From: JAJECS01 sp965262745
GTDB taxonomy: Bacteria > Chloroflexota > UBA11872
Direction of reading: 5' to 3'
Length of the DNA: 64,000 nt
Assembly: GCA_965262745.1 (NCBI GenBank)
Contig: OZ253558.1
Location: forward strand, 1,550,001-1,614,000
The position numbers and the translations under genes were made by a program. Position 1 is the first letter of the stretch. Each line of letters starts with the position of its first letter. The notes under the pieces were generated by a model, which saw only the letters and a list, made by a program, of their open reading frames with translations, did no database searches and was not told where the DNA came from. This document shows positions 17,308 through 26,153 of the stretch, piece after piece.

Positions 17308-17733
17308 CTACAGCACGCCCTTGGTCAGGATCAAGTTTCCGTAGGGCCGCCGCTCGCCCGTGGCCACGATCGCGAAGGCTTGCCGCGCCCGCTCATAGAA
17401 CGCAAAGCGCTTCACCCGCGCAAGAGCCACCGGCGCCCCATGTGCCGTCTCGCCGATCCGGCGAAAGTCGGCCACGATGGCCGGTTCGGCGTCCGGCTCC
17501 CCAACCACCGCCATTACCGCCGCCGGCGCCTCGACATACTCGTCTAAAGGCAGCAGCGACAGGATTGCTTCGGCCGTCCGCGCGGCGTCAGCGCCGTCGA
17601 GGCGCACCAGCCGCCGGGCATTGGCTTCTGCCGGAAAGTTCGCGTCGGCAATCACCACCTCGTCGCCGTGCCCCATGGCCGCGAGCACGCGCAGCAGGTC
17701 CGGCCCCAGTATCGGATCAATGCCTTTCAACAT
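17308..17733 (-). CDS. fucU: RbsD/FucU family sugar mutarotase
   Basis: A 141-residue protein of the RbsD/FucU family, which interconverts sugar anomers (L-fucose for FucU, ribose for RbsD). It starts MLKGIDPILGPDLLRVLAAMGHGDEVVI without the segment break, and the catalytic His of AMGHGDE (residue 22) and the Asp of IADANFP are present; GNLILTKGVL is the C-terminal substrate strand. Wording is closer to FucU than RbsD. With the nearby isomerase it suggests uptake or processing of free sugars. Confidence 0.9.
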   Translation of the reverse strand: MLKGIDPILGPDLLRVLAAMGHGDEVVIADANFPAEANARRLVRLDGADAARTAEAILSLLPLDEYVEAPAAVMAVVGEPDAEPAIVADFRRIGETAHGAPVALARVKRFAFYERARQAFAIVATGERRPYGNLILTKGVL

Positions 17734-17844
17734 GAGGGCACCCTCAAGCGTCAGCGCGGCGGCATCCTGTCACACGCGGCGAGCGCCACGTCCCGGCAGG
17801 CGACGTCCCTGAGCCGCGGGGCAGTCGCGGCTATGCTCGACGGC

Positions 17845-19071
17845 ATGACCCTGGGCGACTCGAAAGACCGGCCAGTTCAAATGACGCCACTCGATAGCTC
17901 GGAGCGCGCCGGCACGGATCCCGAAGGCGAGGCTCCCAAGGCGTTCGTTGAGCCCGTGTCGGTGACGCTCAACGATGCCGGTGACGCCGCCGGCTGGGTT
18001 TCCAAGGAGTCGGTTGACCACCTATGGCTGGAGGTGGGCGGGGAGTTGGTCAGCGAGCTCTGGGTCGTCGACGTGACGGTGCGGGCGTGGGGCGCCGAGC
18101 TTCGCAGCGCGGGTGTCGCCGGAGTGGCGACCCCCAAGCCGCATCGGATGAAGGGCTATGCCCGTCGTCTGATGGAGGCCTGCGAGCGGTTCACGGCCGA
18201 CCGGCGATATGAAATCAGCACGCTGTTCGGGATTCCGGACTTCTATCACCGCTTCGGCTACGCCACTATCTGTCCAGAGTGTGAGATCCGTATCGAGCTC
18301 GACGCACGTGAGATGGATGGGCCCTCCGCCTCACTTGAAGAAGTCCGCCGCTCGGACTGGGACGCCATCGGCCGCCTGTGCAACGCGGCCTACGCGGCGC
18401 TCGATGGCACGGTCGTGCGGCATGAAGGCGCGTGGCGAGGGCCCAGGCAGGGCTCGGACTGGGACCGGACGCCACAAGCGTTGGTGAGTCGCGATGCTCA
18501 CGGGCGGCCGGCGGCCTATGCGGTCGTCGATAAAGAACTGAAGGACGGCTGCCTGGCCGTGTCGGACGCGGCGGCGAGCGATGACGCGGCCGCGGAAGCC
18601 CTGGCCGTTGGTCTCGGCCAACTCGCCAGAGCGAGCGGCGCGTCCGCCCTGCTCGCACGCCTGCATCCACGCACGGGGCTGGGGCCGCTGCTGACGCGGT
18701 ACGGCGGCGCGGCCGTCACGACGCGCCCCGACAACGCCGGCTACATGGCGCGAATCGTCGACCTGGAGTCCATCCTGCGGAAATGCACGCCGGCGCTCAC
18801 CGCCCGGGCAAGCGCCTCTGACCGGCCGGTTCCTTCGACGTTGAACGTCAGGACCGACGTCGGCGATAGCTGCATCGCGCTTGACGGCCCAGCGCCGCCC
18901 GCCGAGCTGTCCGTAGGTCGAATGGGGCTTGTCCAGCTCCTATTCGGCTACCAGACGTTCGAGAAGCTGCGGGAGACGGGCACGGCCCACGCAAGCGGCG
19001 TCGCCGATGAAGTCCTTGCAGCGCTGTTCCCACGCAATGACGGCTACTGCTTCTGGCCCGACCGCTATTGA
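17845..19071 (+). CDS. Eis-like GNAT acetyltransferase with C-terminal sterol-carrier-like domain
   Basis: 408 residues. The acetyl-CoA-binding part lies at about 90-150 (VAGVATPKPHRMKGYARRLMEA, read as two segments) and a second acetyltransferase-like half follows (DAAAEALAVGLGQLARASGASAL), with an SCP2-like C-terminal domain from about 335 ending LAALFPRNDGYCFWPDRY. This tripartite layout is that of Eis-like N-acetyltransferases. ATG 17845 is one of several starts (17833, 17881). A second protein of the same layout is at 50908-52107. It is convergent with the gene at 19149. Confidence 0.8.
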   Translation: MTLGDSKDRPVQMTPLDSSERAGTDPEGEAPKAFVEPVSVTLNDAGDAAGWVSKESVDHLWLEVGGELVSELWVVDVTVRAWGAELRSAGVAGVATPKPHRMKGYARRLMEACERFTADRRYEISTLFGIPDFYHRFGYATICPECEIRIELDAREMDGPSASLEEVRRSDWDAIGRLCNAAYAALDGTVVRHEGAWRGPRQGSDWDRTPQALVSRDAHGRPAAYAVVDKELKDGCLAVSDAAASDDAAAEALAVGLGQLARASGASALLARLHPRTGLGPLLTRYGGAAVTTRPDNAGYMARIVDLESILRKCTPALTARASASDRPVPSTLNVRTDVGDSCIALDGPAPPAELSVGRMGLVQLLFGYQTFEKLRETGTAHASGVADEVLAALFPRNDGYCFWPDRY

Positions 19072-19148
19072 TACCGGAACTTGGCGGGTGGCCGTTTCCG
19101 GACAGCCGGCGGGCACCGAAGCCGCGACGATTCAACCGAGCGTGAACG

Positions 19149-20537
19149 TCAGTCGAACCGCTTGATGAACCCCTGCCACGTCCCCATTGCGGGCATCTCA
19201 AGATCAAACGCTTCATAGCCCGCACGGCGGATCCCGTCGAAGAGATCGGAATCATCCAATCCACACGGCGCCAACATCAGGGCCGTCCCACCGGGGGTCA
19301 CGACCCGATCGATCTCGCAAAGCTCCTCGTCCGGCTTCCAGCCGAACGACCCGTTCGACAGGATCGCCACGTCCACGGCGTCGTCCGCCAGCGGCAGCTG
19401 CTCGAGGAGGCCATCCAGCGTTGTGACGTTCTCGAATCCGAGCGCGGACATCTTGCGCTCGACGTATTCGCGGAGGACGGCGACAGGCTCCAGCGCGATG
19501 ACCCGCTTCGCATAGGGCGCGCACCGCAGCGTGACTTGACCCGTGCCTGCGCCGATGTCCAGGACCACCCGGTCGCGAACGTCGACGCGATCGTGAATCT
19601 CACTGGGATCCCAATAGCTCCACGGCAACGCGTCCCATGTGGCCGGCGACTTAGCCATGCCGACGTTCCACGCACAGCGCCGCAGGATCGCCTCCTGCGT
19701 GGTCCGCAACTCCTCAGGTAACAGCTCAAGCGGGCGTGCCTGCGCCTCTCGCAGTCCGGCGCGGAATGCTGGCGACGCCTGGGAGAAGTGCTCGACCACC
19801 TGAGGAAGCGGCATCAGCGCCGCGTACAGTCCGGCTCCGAACTCGCGCAAGAGTCCGGGGTTTCCGCGTTCGTCTTCCAGAAACGCGTTGACGAAGTAGG
19901 TGTTCAGGTGCACCAGATCCGAAAGCCGCAGATCGAACATCCGAACCGGATCGATCCGCATTCGCGGCCAGCCACGCGCCGGAATTGCGGGCGCCTCCGG
20001 GGAGCCTGCGACCTCGCGGCGCAGCAGCCCGTATTGCACTTCATCCACCGGCGGCCCGGACTCCGCTAAGTGCTCGCGCAACGTGCCCTCGTAACGCATA
20101 CGCAGTTTCCGCAGGACGCCGAGCGAAGGCTGGTTCCGCGCGTCAGCCCTGGCCAGGATGCGGTTTAGATCCGGCTCCGCCGCGAACGCGGATTCGATCA
20201 CTGCCCTGGCCGCCTCAGTGCTGATCCCTTGGTTTCGATGTACGCGCGACACCTCGTAGGCGATCTCAGCCCGCCGATTGGCGTGGTCGATCCGCAGGCT
20301 CACGCCGCCAACCAGCTCATCGACGAGCCACACGCCCCAATGAGGCTCGCTTTGCCAGTTGAGTTGCTGGGCGCGCTCGAGCCACGACCGCGCGGCGGTC
20401 GCGGCGTCGGTACGCGGCGACGCCGCCGCGTACTCCGAGAACTTCGGATCCGCCATGTAGCGCGACATCGCGTCAAAGTCGTCCAGCCGATGCGTTCGCA
20501 GGACTAGCCGATTCGTTTGAATGATTCGCGGCAACAT
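19149..20537 (-). CDS. GNAT acetyltransferase fused to SAM methyltransferase
   Basis: 462 residues in two enzymes. Residues 1-175 are a RimJ/RimL-type GNAT (IIQTNRLVLRTHRLDDFDAM start, RNQGISTEAARAVIESAF for acetyl-CoA). After a roughly 110-residue helical linker (LSDLVHLNTYFVNAFLEDE), residues 320-462 are a class I methyltransferase with motif I VLDIGAGTGQVTLR near 326, VIALEPVAVL and DVAILSNGSFGW. The reading frame is continuous, so the fusion is not an assembly join within a repeat. Substrates unknown; RimJ/L-type domains acetylate protein N-termini or small amines. Confidence 0.85.
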   Translation of the reverse strand: MLPRIIQTNRLVLRTHRLDDFDAMSRYMADPKFSEYAAASPRTDAATAARSWLERAQQLNWQSEPHWGVWLVDELVGGVSLRIDHANRRAEIAYEVSRVHRNQGISTEAARAVIESAFAAEPDLNRILARADARNQPSLGVLRKLRMRYEGTLREHLAESGPPVDEVQYGLLRREVAGSPEAPAIPARGWPRMRIDPVRMFDLRLSDLVHLNTYFVNAFLEDERGNPGLLREFGAGLYAALMPLPQVVEHFSQASPAFRAGLREAQARPLELLPEELRTTQEAILRRCAWNVGMAKSPATWDALPWSYWDPSEIHDRVDVRDRVVLDIGAGTGQVTLRCAPYAKRVIALEPVAVLREYVERKMSALGFENVTTLDGLLEQLPLADDAVDVAILSNGSFGWKPDEELCEIDRVVTPGGTALMLAPCGLDDSDLFDGIRRAGYEAFDLEMPAMGTWQGFIKRFD

Positions 20538-20650
20538 GAGGCGCTGAACGTCTTAGGGTGTTCTCGGCCGATCACCCATCATGCCGCGCGACTCCACTTC
20601 CGCGTCATCGGCCCCGGCCATGCAATCTCGACGAACCAAGCCGCCGGCCG

Positions 20651-21355
20651 TTAGGGCTCGAGAACCAGCGCCGGCAGCTGCGTGAGCCGAGTGATCGCGG
20701 TGACGTTCGGTGGCCCCTGACCCTCGCCGTGACGGTCAATCCAAACGCCCCTGAGCCCCGCGTCACTGGCTCCAATCGCGTCCAGGTCCAATCGATCTCC
20801 CACGTGCAAGCACGCCGACGGTGGTGCACCGGCGGCTTGGCAGGCTGCCTTGAATATCTGCGGATCGGGTTTCGCAACGCCTACGTCCTCGGAAATCACG
20901 ACAACCTCAAAGCGATCCAGGATGCCAACCGCTTCGAGCTTCTGGCGCTGGTGCATCGACCCTCCGTTGCTGATCACACCCAGGCGGCAACCACGCAACG
21001 CGTCGAGGGTTTCAACCGCATCGGGAAAAAGGCTCCAGGCCGTCTCATAAAACTCGCGGTAGACGGCATAAGCGTCGTCGGCCTCGGCGTCGGGCATTTC
21101 GCTTGGTGTGAGGCCGAACAAGCCCCGAACCCGCCCACGGCGTTGGCCGGCATAGGTAGTTTCACCGCGCAGGTAGCGATCGAAGTGGAGGTCTTCCAGA
21201 GCGCGCCAGCGCTGTAGGAGACACTCGTCGCAGTCTGTCAGCCGATCTCTGTACCTGCCGAACATGCCGAGCGCTCCGGCTCGTGCCGCCGCGACGTGAT
21301 CGACCAGCGTGCCATCGATATCGAAGAACACGACTTGGATGGGTGAGCTTGGCAT
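20651..21355 (-). CDS. HAD superfamily hydrolase (phosphatase)
   Basis: 234 residues. Motif I is VVFFDIDGTLVDH with the nucleophile Asp and acid/base Asp, motif II is LGVISNGGS, and motif III/IV are GVAKPDPQIF (Lys) and CLHVGDRLDLDAIGASDAG (acidic pair). A helical cap sits between motifs I and II, as in subfamily I enzymes such as phosphoglycolate phosphatase and YjjG-type nucleotidases. Substrate not predictable. It is 113 bases downstream of the fusion gene start on the other side, and reads the same way. Confidence 0.9.
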   Translation of the reverse strand: MPSSPIQVVFFDIDGTLVDHVAAARAGALGMFGRYRDRLTDCDECLLQRWRALEDLHFDRYLRGETTYAGQRRGRVRGLFGLTPSEMPDAEADDAYAVYREFYETAWSLFPDAVETLDALRGCRLGVISNGGSMHQRQKLEAVGILDRFEVVVISEDVGVAKPDPQIFKAACQAAGAPPSACLHVGDRLDLDAIGASDAGLRGVWIDRHGEGQGPPNVTAITRLTQLPALVLEP

Positions 21356-21401
21356 GTCACTCCGTGCGCGGCGGCGCTCGCCGTGAGATTCGCAGCCGGC
21401 C

Positions 21402-21989
21402 CTATCGACGCGGACTCGTTAGTCTCAGATCCAGATACCAGAGCATTTGGACCTCGTCCGGGTATTCAGGGTAGCCGCGGCGCAAGCCGCCGAGCTGAAG
21501 ACCGCTCTTGGCATAGAAGTGACAGGCGGCAGGGTTCGTGTTCTGCGATTCGACTTTCAGAACCGAACAGCCGCACGCACGCGCATATTCAATCGCTTGG
21601 TCGAGCAGACGCGTGCCAACCCCGCTGCGGCGAACGCTGGGACTCACTCGTATATCCCACAGAACCGCGAGATCCTTGCGACCCTCAAGCATGTGAATGC
21701 CAGGCGTATCGTGAGCCACCACGGCACCCCCGACGCGACGTTCATCGACAAAGGCGCCGAAGATTCCCCAGTGCGAGATGTCCCCATAGCTGGGCCAGCG
21801 GGTGACAGGTTCGTCCCCGTCAAAATCCTTCGTGAGCGGCTGGCTCAGCGGCGCTTCGACCACGCGGGCGCCGCCAAGTCCGTTCGAGATCCAGGTGACC
21901 TCCAGGACCGTTGTCGTCGGAAATGCAATTGGAACCGAGCCATAGTCGGACAGGGCAGACAACGGCTCCCTCCGAATCACGATCTCCAT
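21402..21989 (-). CDS. GNAT family N-acetyltransferase
   Basis: 195 residues from ATG 21989; the frame is open further but the upstream part has no acetyltransferase features. The acetyl-CoA site is VLWDIRVSPSVRRSGVGTRL followed by LDQAIEYARACGC, and LKVESQNTNPAACHFYAKSG is the usual end of the domain. Similar to streptothricin-acetyltransferase-type GNATs by eye, but its target is not known. It lies 46 bases upstream of the HAD gene and may share its transcript. Confidence 0.87.
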   Translation of the reverse strand: MEIVIRREPLSALSDYGSVPIAFPTTTVLEVTWISNGLGGARVVEAPLSQPLTKDFDGDEPVTRWPSYGDISHWGIFGAFVDERRVGGAVVAHDTPGIHMLEGRKDLAVLWDIRVSPSVRRSGVGTRLLDQAIEYARACGCSVLKVESQNTNPAACHFYAKSGLQLGGLRRGYPEYPDEVQMLWYLDLRLTSPRR

Positions 21990-22212
21990 GCGGCGCTCAG
22001 TGGACTTCTTTGCGGCAGCGCCCGGTCTTGGCGCGTGACCCGAGCGTAACCCGATGCGCCCCAACGATCCGTTGTCGCGGCATGCGACACTCGGTGCGCT
22101 GCTCTGGATTCCAGGTCGAGGCGGGGTGAGCTTCCGGACGGCGAAGAGGCGGACCTCCGACATGAGCGCGGCACCTCCCGTCCCACGTCCCCGGCAAGCG
22201 GTTGGCTGACCC

Positions 22213-23136
22213 GTGTCAAGCCTCAACACGGACTTGGCTGCGTCCGTTCGCAACACCCGCCGGGGGTGGCGCGTCCTGCGGGCAAGTCCCTGGCAGTACG
22301 TCCAGATCCTGAGCGCGTTCGCGGCGCCGGCGGCGGTTGCCGCCTACGTGACCGCGTCGGACGTGCCGGAGGGATTCGGCCGCTCCGCGCTTCTCTATGT
22401 GCTCAACGCAATCTCGGCCTCGGCCGCGCCGGTGGTGGTCATGACGGCCGTGGCCGCCGGGTTTCACGGCGTCACTCTGGGCTTCATACGCGCCATGCGC
22501 CAGGGTCTCTGGTGGCTGCTGCGCTATCTGTGGACGAACGCGCACACCTCCGTCATCTTTTGGCTTCCGACCCTGGTTCTGTTGAATCTGTTCGAGTGGC
22601 AGCGCCGGGAGGCGCCGGTCGACGGCTGGGCAGGTGTGGCCGTGACGGCCGCCTGGGTGGTGCTGATCGGGTCAGTGGCCCTCTACGTGCACTCGCGCAC
22701 GCTGCTGGCGCCATTCTTCGCGGTGCACGGCAACCTGCCCGCCACGCTGGCCACCATCGAGTCATGGCGCATGAGCGGCCGCCGCTTCCCGCTGGTGTTC
22801 GGCACCTTCATCGTCTCGTCGGCTCCCACGGCGGTGCCGCTGGCGGTGGTGCTGACGACGTTGGCGTTCACGCTGGACGAAGCAGCGGGAACGCGGGCGA
22901 TGTTCATGGCCATGCTGCCCTCGCTCGTGTGGGTGGCAATCAAGATCGTGCGGCCCTTCCTCATCACGGCGACCTACGGCCTGTACACGGACCTATGGGA
23001 GGAGGAACAGCGGCAGCGGGCTGAGCACGGGGTTCCTCCAGTGCCGTGGCTCGCGCGGCCGCTGCTTGCGATCTCGCGCTGGGTCCCGCGTCTGGTGGGG
23101 ATGGCGATTCGGCGGCGCATCGAGTGGACGGTGTGA
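22213..23136 (+). CDS. Multi-pass membrane protein of unknown function
   Basis: 307 residues with about six hydrophobic helices (around residues 28-50, 58-82, 110-128, 138-160, 190-220 and 230-248) and a charged C-terminal tail (LYTDLWEEEQRQRAEHG). Begins with GTG 22213. The pattern resembles DUF4013/DUF6159-like small integral membrane proteins, but no confident family is claimed. No catalytic motif seen. Confidence 0.7.
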   Translation: MSSLNTDLAASVRNTRRGWRVLRASPWQYVQILSAFAAPAAVAAYVTASDVPEGFGRSALLYVLNAISASAAPVVVMTAVAAGFHGVTLGFIRAMRQGLWWLLRYLWTNAHTSVIFWLPTLVLLNLFEWQRREAPVDGWAGVAVTAAWVVLIGSVALYVHSRTLLAPFFAVHGNLPATLATIESWRMSGRRFPLVFGTFIVSSAPTAVPLAVVLTTLAFTLDEAAGTRAMFMAMLPSLVWVAIKIVRPFLITATYGLYTDLWEEEQRQRAEHGVPPVPWLARPLLAISRWVPRLVGMAIRRRIEWTV

Positions 23137-23237
23137 GTCGGAGGGCGCCTTCGCCAAGAAGTCGTTGTGGCCGCTGGCGTCCAGTTTGGGTTGTAGGCTC
23201 TGGACCTCACCGCCGGTAAGCGAAGCAGGCCAACCTG

Positions 23238-24167
23238 ATGACCTCGGAGCCACCGTCCAGCAGTGGCGTGCGCAGACTGCATCGGGCGCTGTCGCTCGAT
23301 GCCGAACGGCGCGTGCGCGACGGCAGCGCGGGGGCGCTGGCCGCCGCCATCAGACGAGGCGCCGACCTGCATATCGGCACCGAGTTTCGCCACAACGAGC
23401 ACGTCGATACGTCGTCCGACAACCCGGAGACCGTGCGCGAGCTAGCGGAGTTCCGGACGACCTATCTCGTCGAGGACCGCTGGACGGCGGGCATCATGAC
23501 GCTGCGGCAGCCGGTGAGCCTGCCCGACGCCTTCGGTCCGCGGCCGTCGATGTCGTTCTTCCTCTACAACCAGGACGGCACCCAGGCCATCGCGCGACCG
23601 CATCTCGACGGCGCGCCAACTACCGACGCGACCGGTGCGGCGCCGATCGACAGCCACCCCAACATGCCCAAGTACCACCAGCTCGATAGCTGGGACGCCG
23701 ATACCAACGCCCCCAGCAGCAACTTCATCTACGACTTCGAGCATTTCGATTTCTTCGTGCGCGACGACTGGACCGAGGTTCTAGCGCACGATGCCGACGG
23801 CGCGGTGGTCCAAGGGTCGGTGGATGCCCTGGGCGAGATGTGCGCGGCGGGTGGCGAGATCAAGGCCGCGATTCGCGGATTGTGTGCCGATCTGGCGGCG
23901 CCAGGGGCCGCCGCCTGCGAGCACGAAGTGTTCGTGCAGATCGGGTCCAGCTATTACTACACCCAGCAGAGGCTCTTCATCGGAGGCACGCACCCGCTGC
24001 CGAGAGTCCGGGCATCGATCCCGCTGCGCTATGCGACCCAAGCGTGGGACGTTGGCTGGTTGCTGCCGCGCACCGATGGCCGCGTGATTCGCCGCCTGTG
24101 CGATCCATACTCGTTGCGTTTCCGTGACAGCGAATCGCGCCATGCCATCCGCTGGTTCGCGCGGTGA
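23238..24167 (+). CDS. Conserved protein of unknown function
   Basis: 309 residues without signal peptide or membrane helix, and no family recognised. Notable polar and aromatic clusters are GADLHIGTEFRHNEHVD, NFIYDFEHFDFFVRDDW and VQIGSSYYYTQQRLFIGG, which look like binding-site strands of a beta-rich enzyme. Start ATG 23238; the region before it has no strong ribosome site. It stands alone between the membrane protein and the cyclophilin cluster. Confidence 0.7.
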   Translation: MTSEPPSSSGVRRLHRALSLDAERRVRDGSAGALAAAIRRGADLHIGTEFRHNEHVDTSSDNPETVRELAEFRTTYLVEDRWTAGIMTLRQPVSLPDAFGPRPSMSFFLYNQDGTQAIARPHLDGAPTTDATGAAPIDSHPNMPKYHQLDSWDADTNAPSSNFIYDFEHFDFFVRDDWTEVLAHDADGAVVQGSVDALGEMCAAGGEIKAAIRGLCADLAAPGAAACEHEVFVQIGSSYYYTQQRLFIGGTHPLPRVRASIPLRYATQAWDVGWLLPRTDGRVIRRLCDPYSLRFRDSESRHAIRWFAR

Positions 24168-24290
24168 GGCCCGAGTGAGCGTCCGCAGGAATCGCGGCGC
24201 CCAAGATGGCCGGCCGCTCAGGCGCCTTCGGCACCAGCCCCGTCACCGGTTGTGCAGCTCGCGGCGCCTACGTTGTCGACCGGCTCCGAG

Positions 24291-24318
24291 GTAAGGGCGG
24301 TTCGCGAACCGCCCCTAC
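24291..24318. repeat. Palindromic repeat, GGGCGGTTCGCGAACCGCCC type
   Basis: A perfect 20-base palindrome at 24295-24314, extended to 28 bases with two mismatches (GTAA...CTAC). Decayed relatives occur at 26056-26071 (GCGGTTTGCGAACCGC) and 26983-26996 (CGATTCGCGAATCG). Each lies between genes near the cyclophilin cluster, like REP elements. It is 70 bases past the stop of the nearest cyclophilin gene and could also act as a transcription end. Confidence 0.65.
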
Positions 24319-24387
24319 GCCGAGGCCGACCCGGTCACGTCAGCGCCAGCTACAGACACCAGCGCCTTCGCCGCCCTGCCCATCGCC

Positions 24388-25059
24388 TCAGCTGCAGCGG
24401 AACCCGGACGCCGTTGACCCGTCTCCGGAGCAATTGAGCGTCGTGCCGGTTGTTACCGAGGAAATCGTGATCTCCTGCTGGGGCACCGACGTTTCCCCGT
24501 CAGTCCCGGCGCCGACGGACACCGCTTCGATCTTCGCCAAAGTGTCAAGCGACGGTTTGTGGCCTTCCTTGAGTTGGCCGAAGAGCGTGAAGTCCGGCGA
24601 CAGCCGGTCCTGCGCCGTCAGGTCGTCCAGGATGATGAAGAACTGAGAGCCGTTCGAATTGGCTACGCCCGAGTTGGCCATCGCCAGCCCGCCGCGGATA
24701 TAGGGCCGCTGCGGCGGCTCGATTTCGAATTTGTAGCCCGGACCTCCCGTGCCCGTGCCGGTGGGATCGCCGCCTTGCACCATGAAGCCCGGGATCAGGC
24801 GGTGGAATCCCACGCCGTCGAAGTAGCCCTCGTTCGCGAGGAAGAGGAAGTTGTTCACGGCCAGCGGCGCCTCATCGGAGAACAGCGTGAAGGTCATGCG
24901 CCCCAGGTTCGTGGCGACAATCGCCCACGGCTCGCCGCCCGGAAGATCCATGGCGGGATAGGCGTCATAGGAGTCAGCTCCCGGAGATTCCGAACCGGCC
25001 TCGCCACACCCCACGGCCACAACGACCAGCAGCAACGCCACCAAGACTATCCGCAACAC
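24388..25059 (-). CDS. Secreted cyclophilin-type peptidyl-prolyl isomerase lipoprotein (tandem copy A)
   Basis: Predicted prolyl isomerase of 223 residues. GTG 25059 is chosen because AGGAG stands eight bases before it and gives a compact lipoprotein signal (LRIVLVALLLVVVAVGC, Cys 18); the same layout recurs in the other two copies. The cyclophilin domain keeps FHRLIPGFMVQGGDPTG and NSNGSQFFIILDD, so the catalytic Arg and pocket Phe-Met-Gln are intact, unlike the copy at 3248-3907. The C-terminus has TTLNCSGDG, shared with copy C. It is the furthest downstream of three direct copies. Confidence 0.9.
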   Translation of the reverse strand: MLRIVLVALLLVVVAVGCGEAGSESPGADSYDAYPAMDLPGGEPWAIVATNLGRMTFTLFSDEAPLAVNNFLFLANEGYFDGVGFHRLIPGFMVQGGDPTGTGTGGPGYKFEIEPPQRPYIRGGLAMANSGVANSNGSQFFIILDDLTAQDRLSPDFTLFGQLKEGHKPSLDTLAKIEAVSVGAGTDGETSVPQQEITISSVTTGTTLNCSGDGSTASGFRCS

Positions 25060-25132
25060 GGCCCACGCTCCTGAAGTCACATCCTCCGCCAGCCTCATTG
25101 TCGCAGCGCCTTCGCCGCTCCGCCGCACATGG

Positions 25133-25777
25133 TCATATGGCATGCAAAGATGGAACGCCCTTCTTCGCGCCGGTCGTGATCGACAAAATCGTGATCTCCT
25201 GCTGCGGTACAGACTCTTCGCCATCAGTCCCCGAGCCGACCGGCACCGCCTCGATCATCTCCAGGGTGTCGAACGATTTCTTACTGTCTGCCTTGAGCTG
25301 GCCAAAGAGCGTGAAGTCTGGCGACAGCCGGTCCTGCGCCGTCAGGTCGTCCAGGATGATGAAGAACTGCGAGCCGTTGGAGTTGGGCGCGCCCGAGTTG
25401 GCCATCGCCAGGCCGCCGCGGACGTACGGCCGCTGCGGCGGCTCGATCTCGAACTTGTAGCCTGGCCCTCCCGTGCCCAAGCCGGTCGGATCGCCGCCTT
25501 GCACCATGAAGCCCGGAATCAGGCGGTGGAAGCCCACGCCGTCGAAGTAGCCCTCGTTCGCGAGGAAGAGGAAGTTGTTCACGGCCAGCGGCGCCTCATC
25601 GGAAAACAGCGTGAAGGTCATGCGCCCCAAGTTAGTGGCGATAATCACCCACGGCTCGCCCTCCGGGATTTCCATGGGCGGGTAGGTGTCGTAGGTCCTA
25701 GCTCCCGATGAACCGGCCTCGCCACATCCCACAGCCGCAACGACCAGCAGCAATGCCACAAGTGCGATCCGCATCAC
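25133..25777 (-). CDS. Secreted cyclophilin-type peptidyl-prolyl isomerase lipoprotein (tandem copy B)
   Basis: 214 residues from GTG 25777, aligned to the starts of copies A and C (AAGGA eight bases upstream); ATG 25786 or 25774 are alternatives. Signal MRIALVALLLVVAAVGC. The isomerase domain repeats the intact FHRLIPGFMVQGGD and NSNGSQFFIILDD. It differs from A and C at the C-terminus, ending TTGAKKGVPSLHAI instead of a Cys-containing tail, and in KADSKKSFDTLEM. It lies 73 bases upstream of copy A, so one transcript may carry both. Confidence 0.9.
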   Translation of the reverse strand: MMRIALVALLLVVAAVGCGEAGSSGARTYDTYPPMEIPEGEPWVIIATNLGRMTFTLFSDEAPLAVNNFLFLANEGYFDGVGFHRLIPGFMVQGGDPTGLGTGGPGYKFEIEPPQRPYVRGGLAMANSGAPNSNGSQFFIILDDLTAQDRLSPDFTLFGQLKADSKKSFDTLEMIEAVPVGSGTDGEESVPQQEITILSITTGAKKGVPSLHAI

Positions 25778-26153
25778 TTTCCACATTCCTTCGCCCAGAT
25801 ACGCATCGTTCGCATTGTCGCAGCGCGTTCGAGGCTCTGTCGCACGCGGGTCATGCAACGAGCGACCCTTCAGCCGTGCCAGCCGCGCCCCATGGCGGTC
25901 GTTTCCGCCTGCGCGAGAAGCCAGAAGTAGCGCGATTCGTGCATCGGCCGCCGCGCCGTCGAATCCAACCTCCTAGCGGCGGGCGCGGAATGGCCCGGTA
26001 GCGAAGACGCGGTGCCAGCGCCGTCCTAGACTGTGGCGGACGGTCAATGCCACATGCGGTTTGCGAACCGCCCCTCACCTTACTCCGGGCTCAGTTCACG
26101 TCAGTGCGGGACTCCGACGCCAGCGGCTGAGCACGCCACGTCACCACGAGCCC
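25778..26153. other. Intergenic region duplicated with the cyclophilin genes
   Basis: Contains the promoter side of copy B and is a diverged duplicate of 26817-27076. Shared blocks include CGCATTGTCGCAGCGC near each gene start, GCGATTCG..ATCGG, and a 22-base identical block at 26011-26032. The palindrome GCGGTTTGCGAACCGC at 26056-26071 lies between this block and the end of copy C. No gene seen. Confidence 0.6.
26011..26032. repeat. 22-base direct repeat, copy 1
   Basis: GGTGCCAGCGCCGTCCTAGA plus CT, identical to 27055-27076. The copies sit 234 and 239 bases before the starts of cyclophilin copies B and C, marking the far end of a roughly 0.9-kb duplication unit. Confidence 0.85.
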
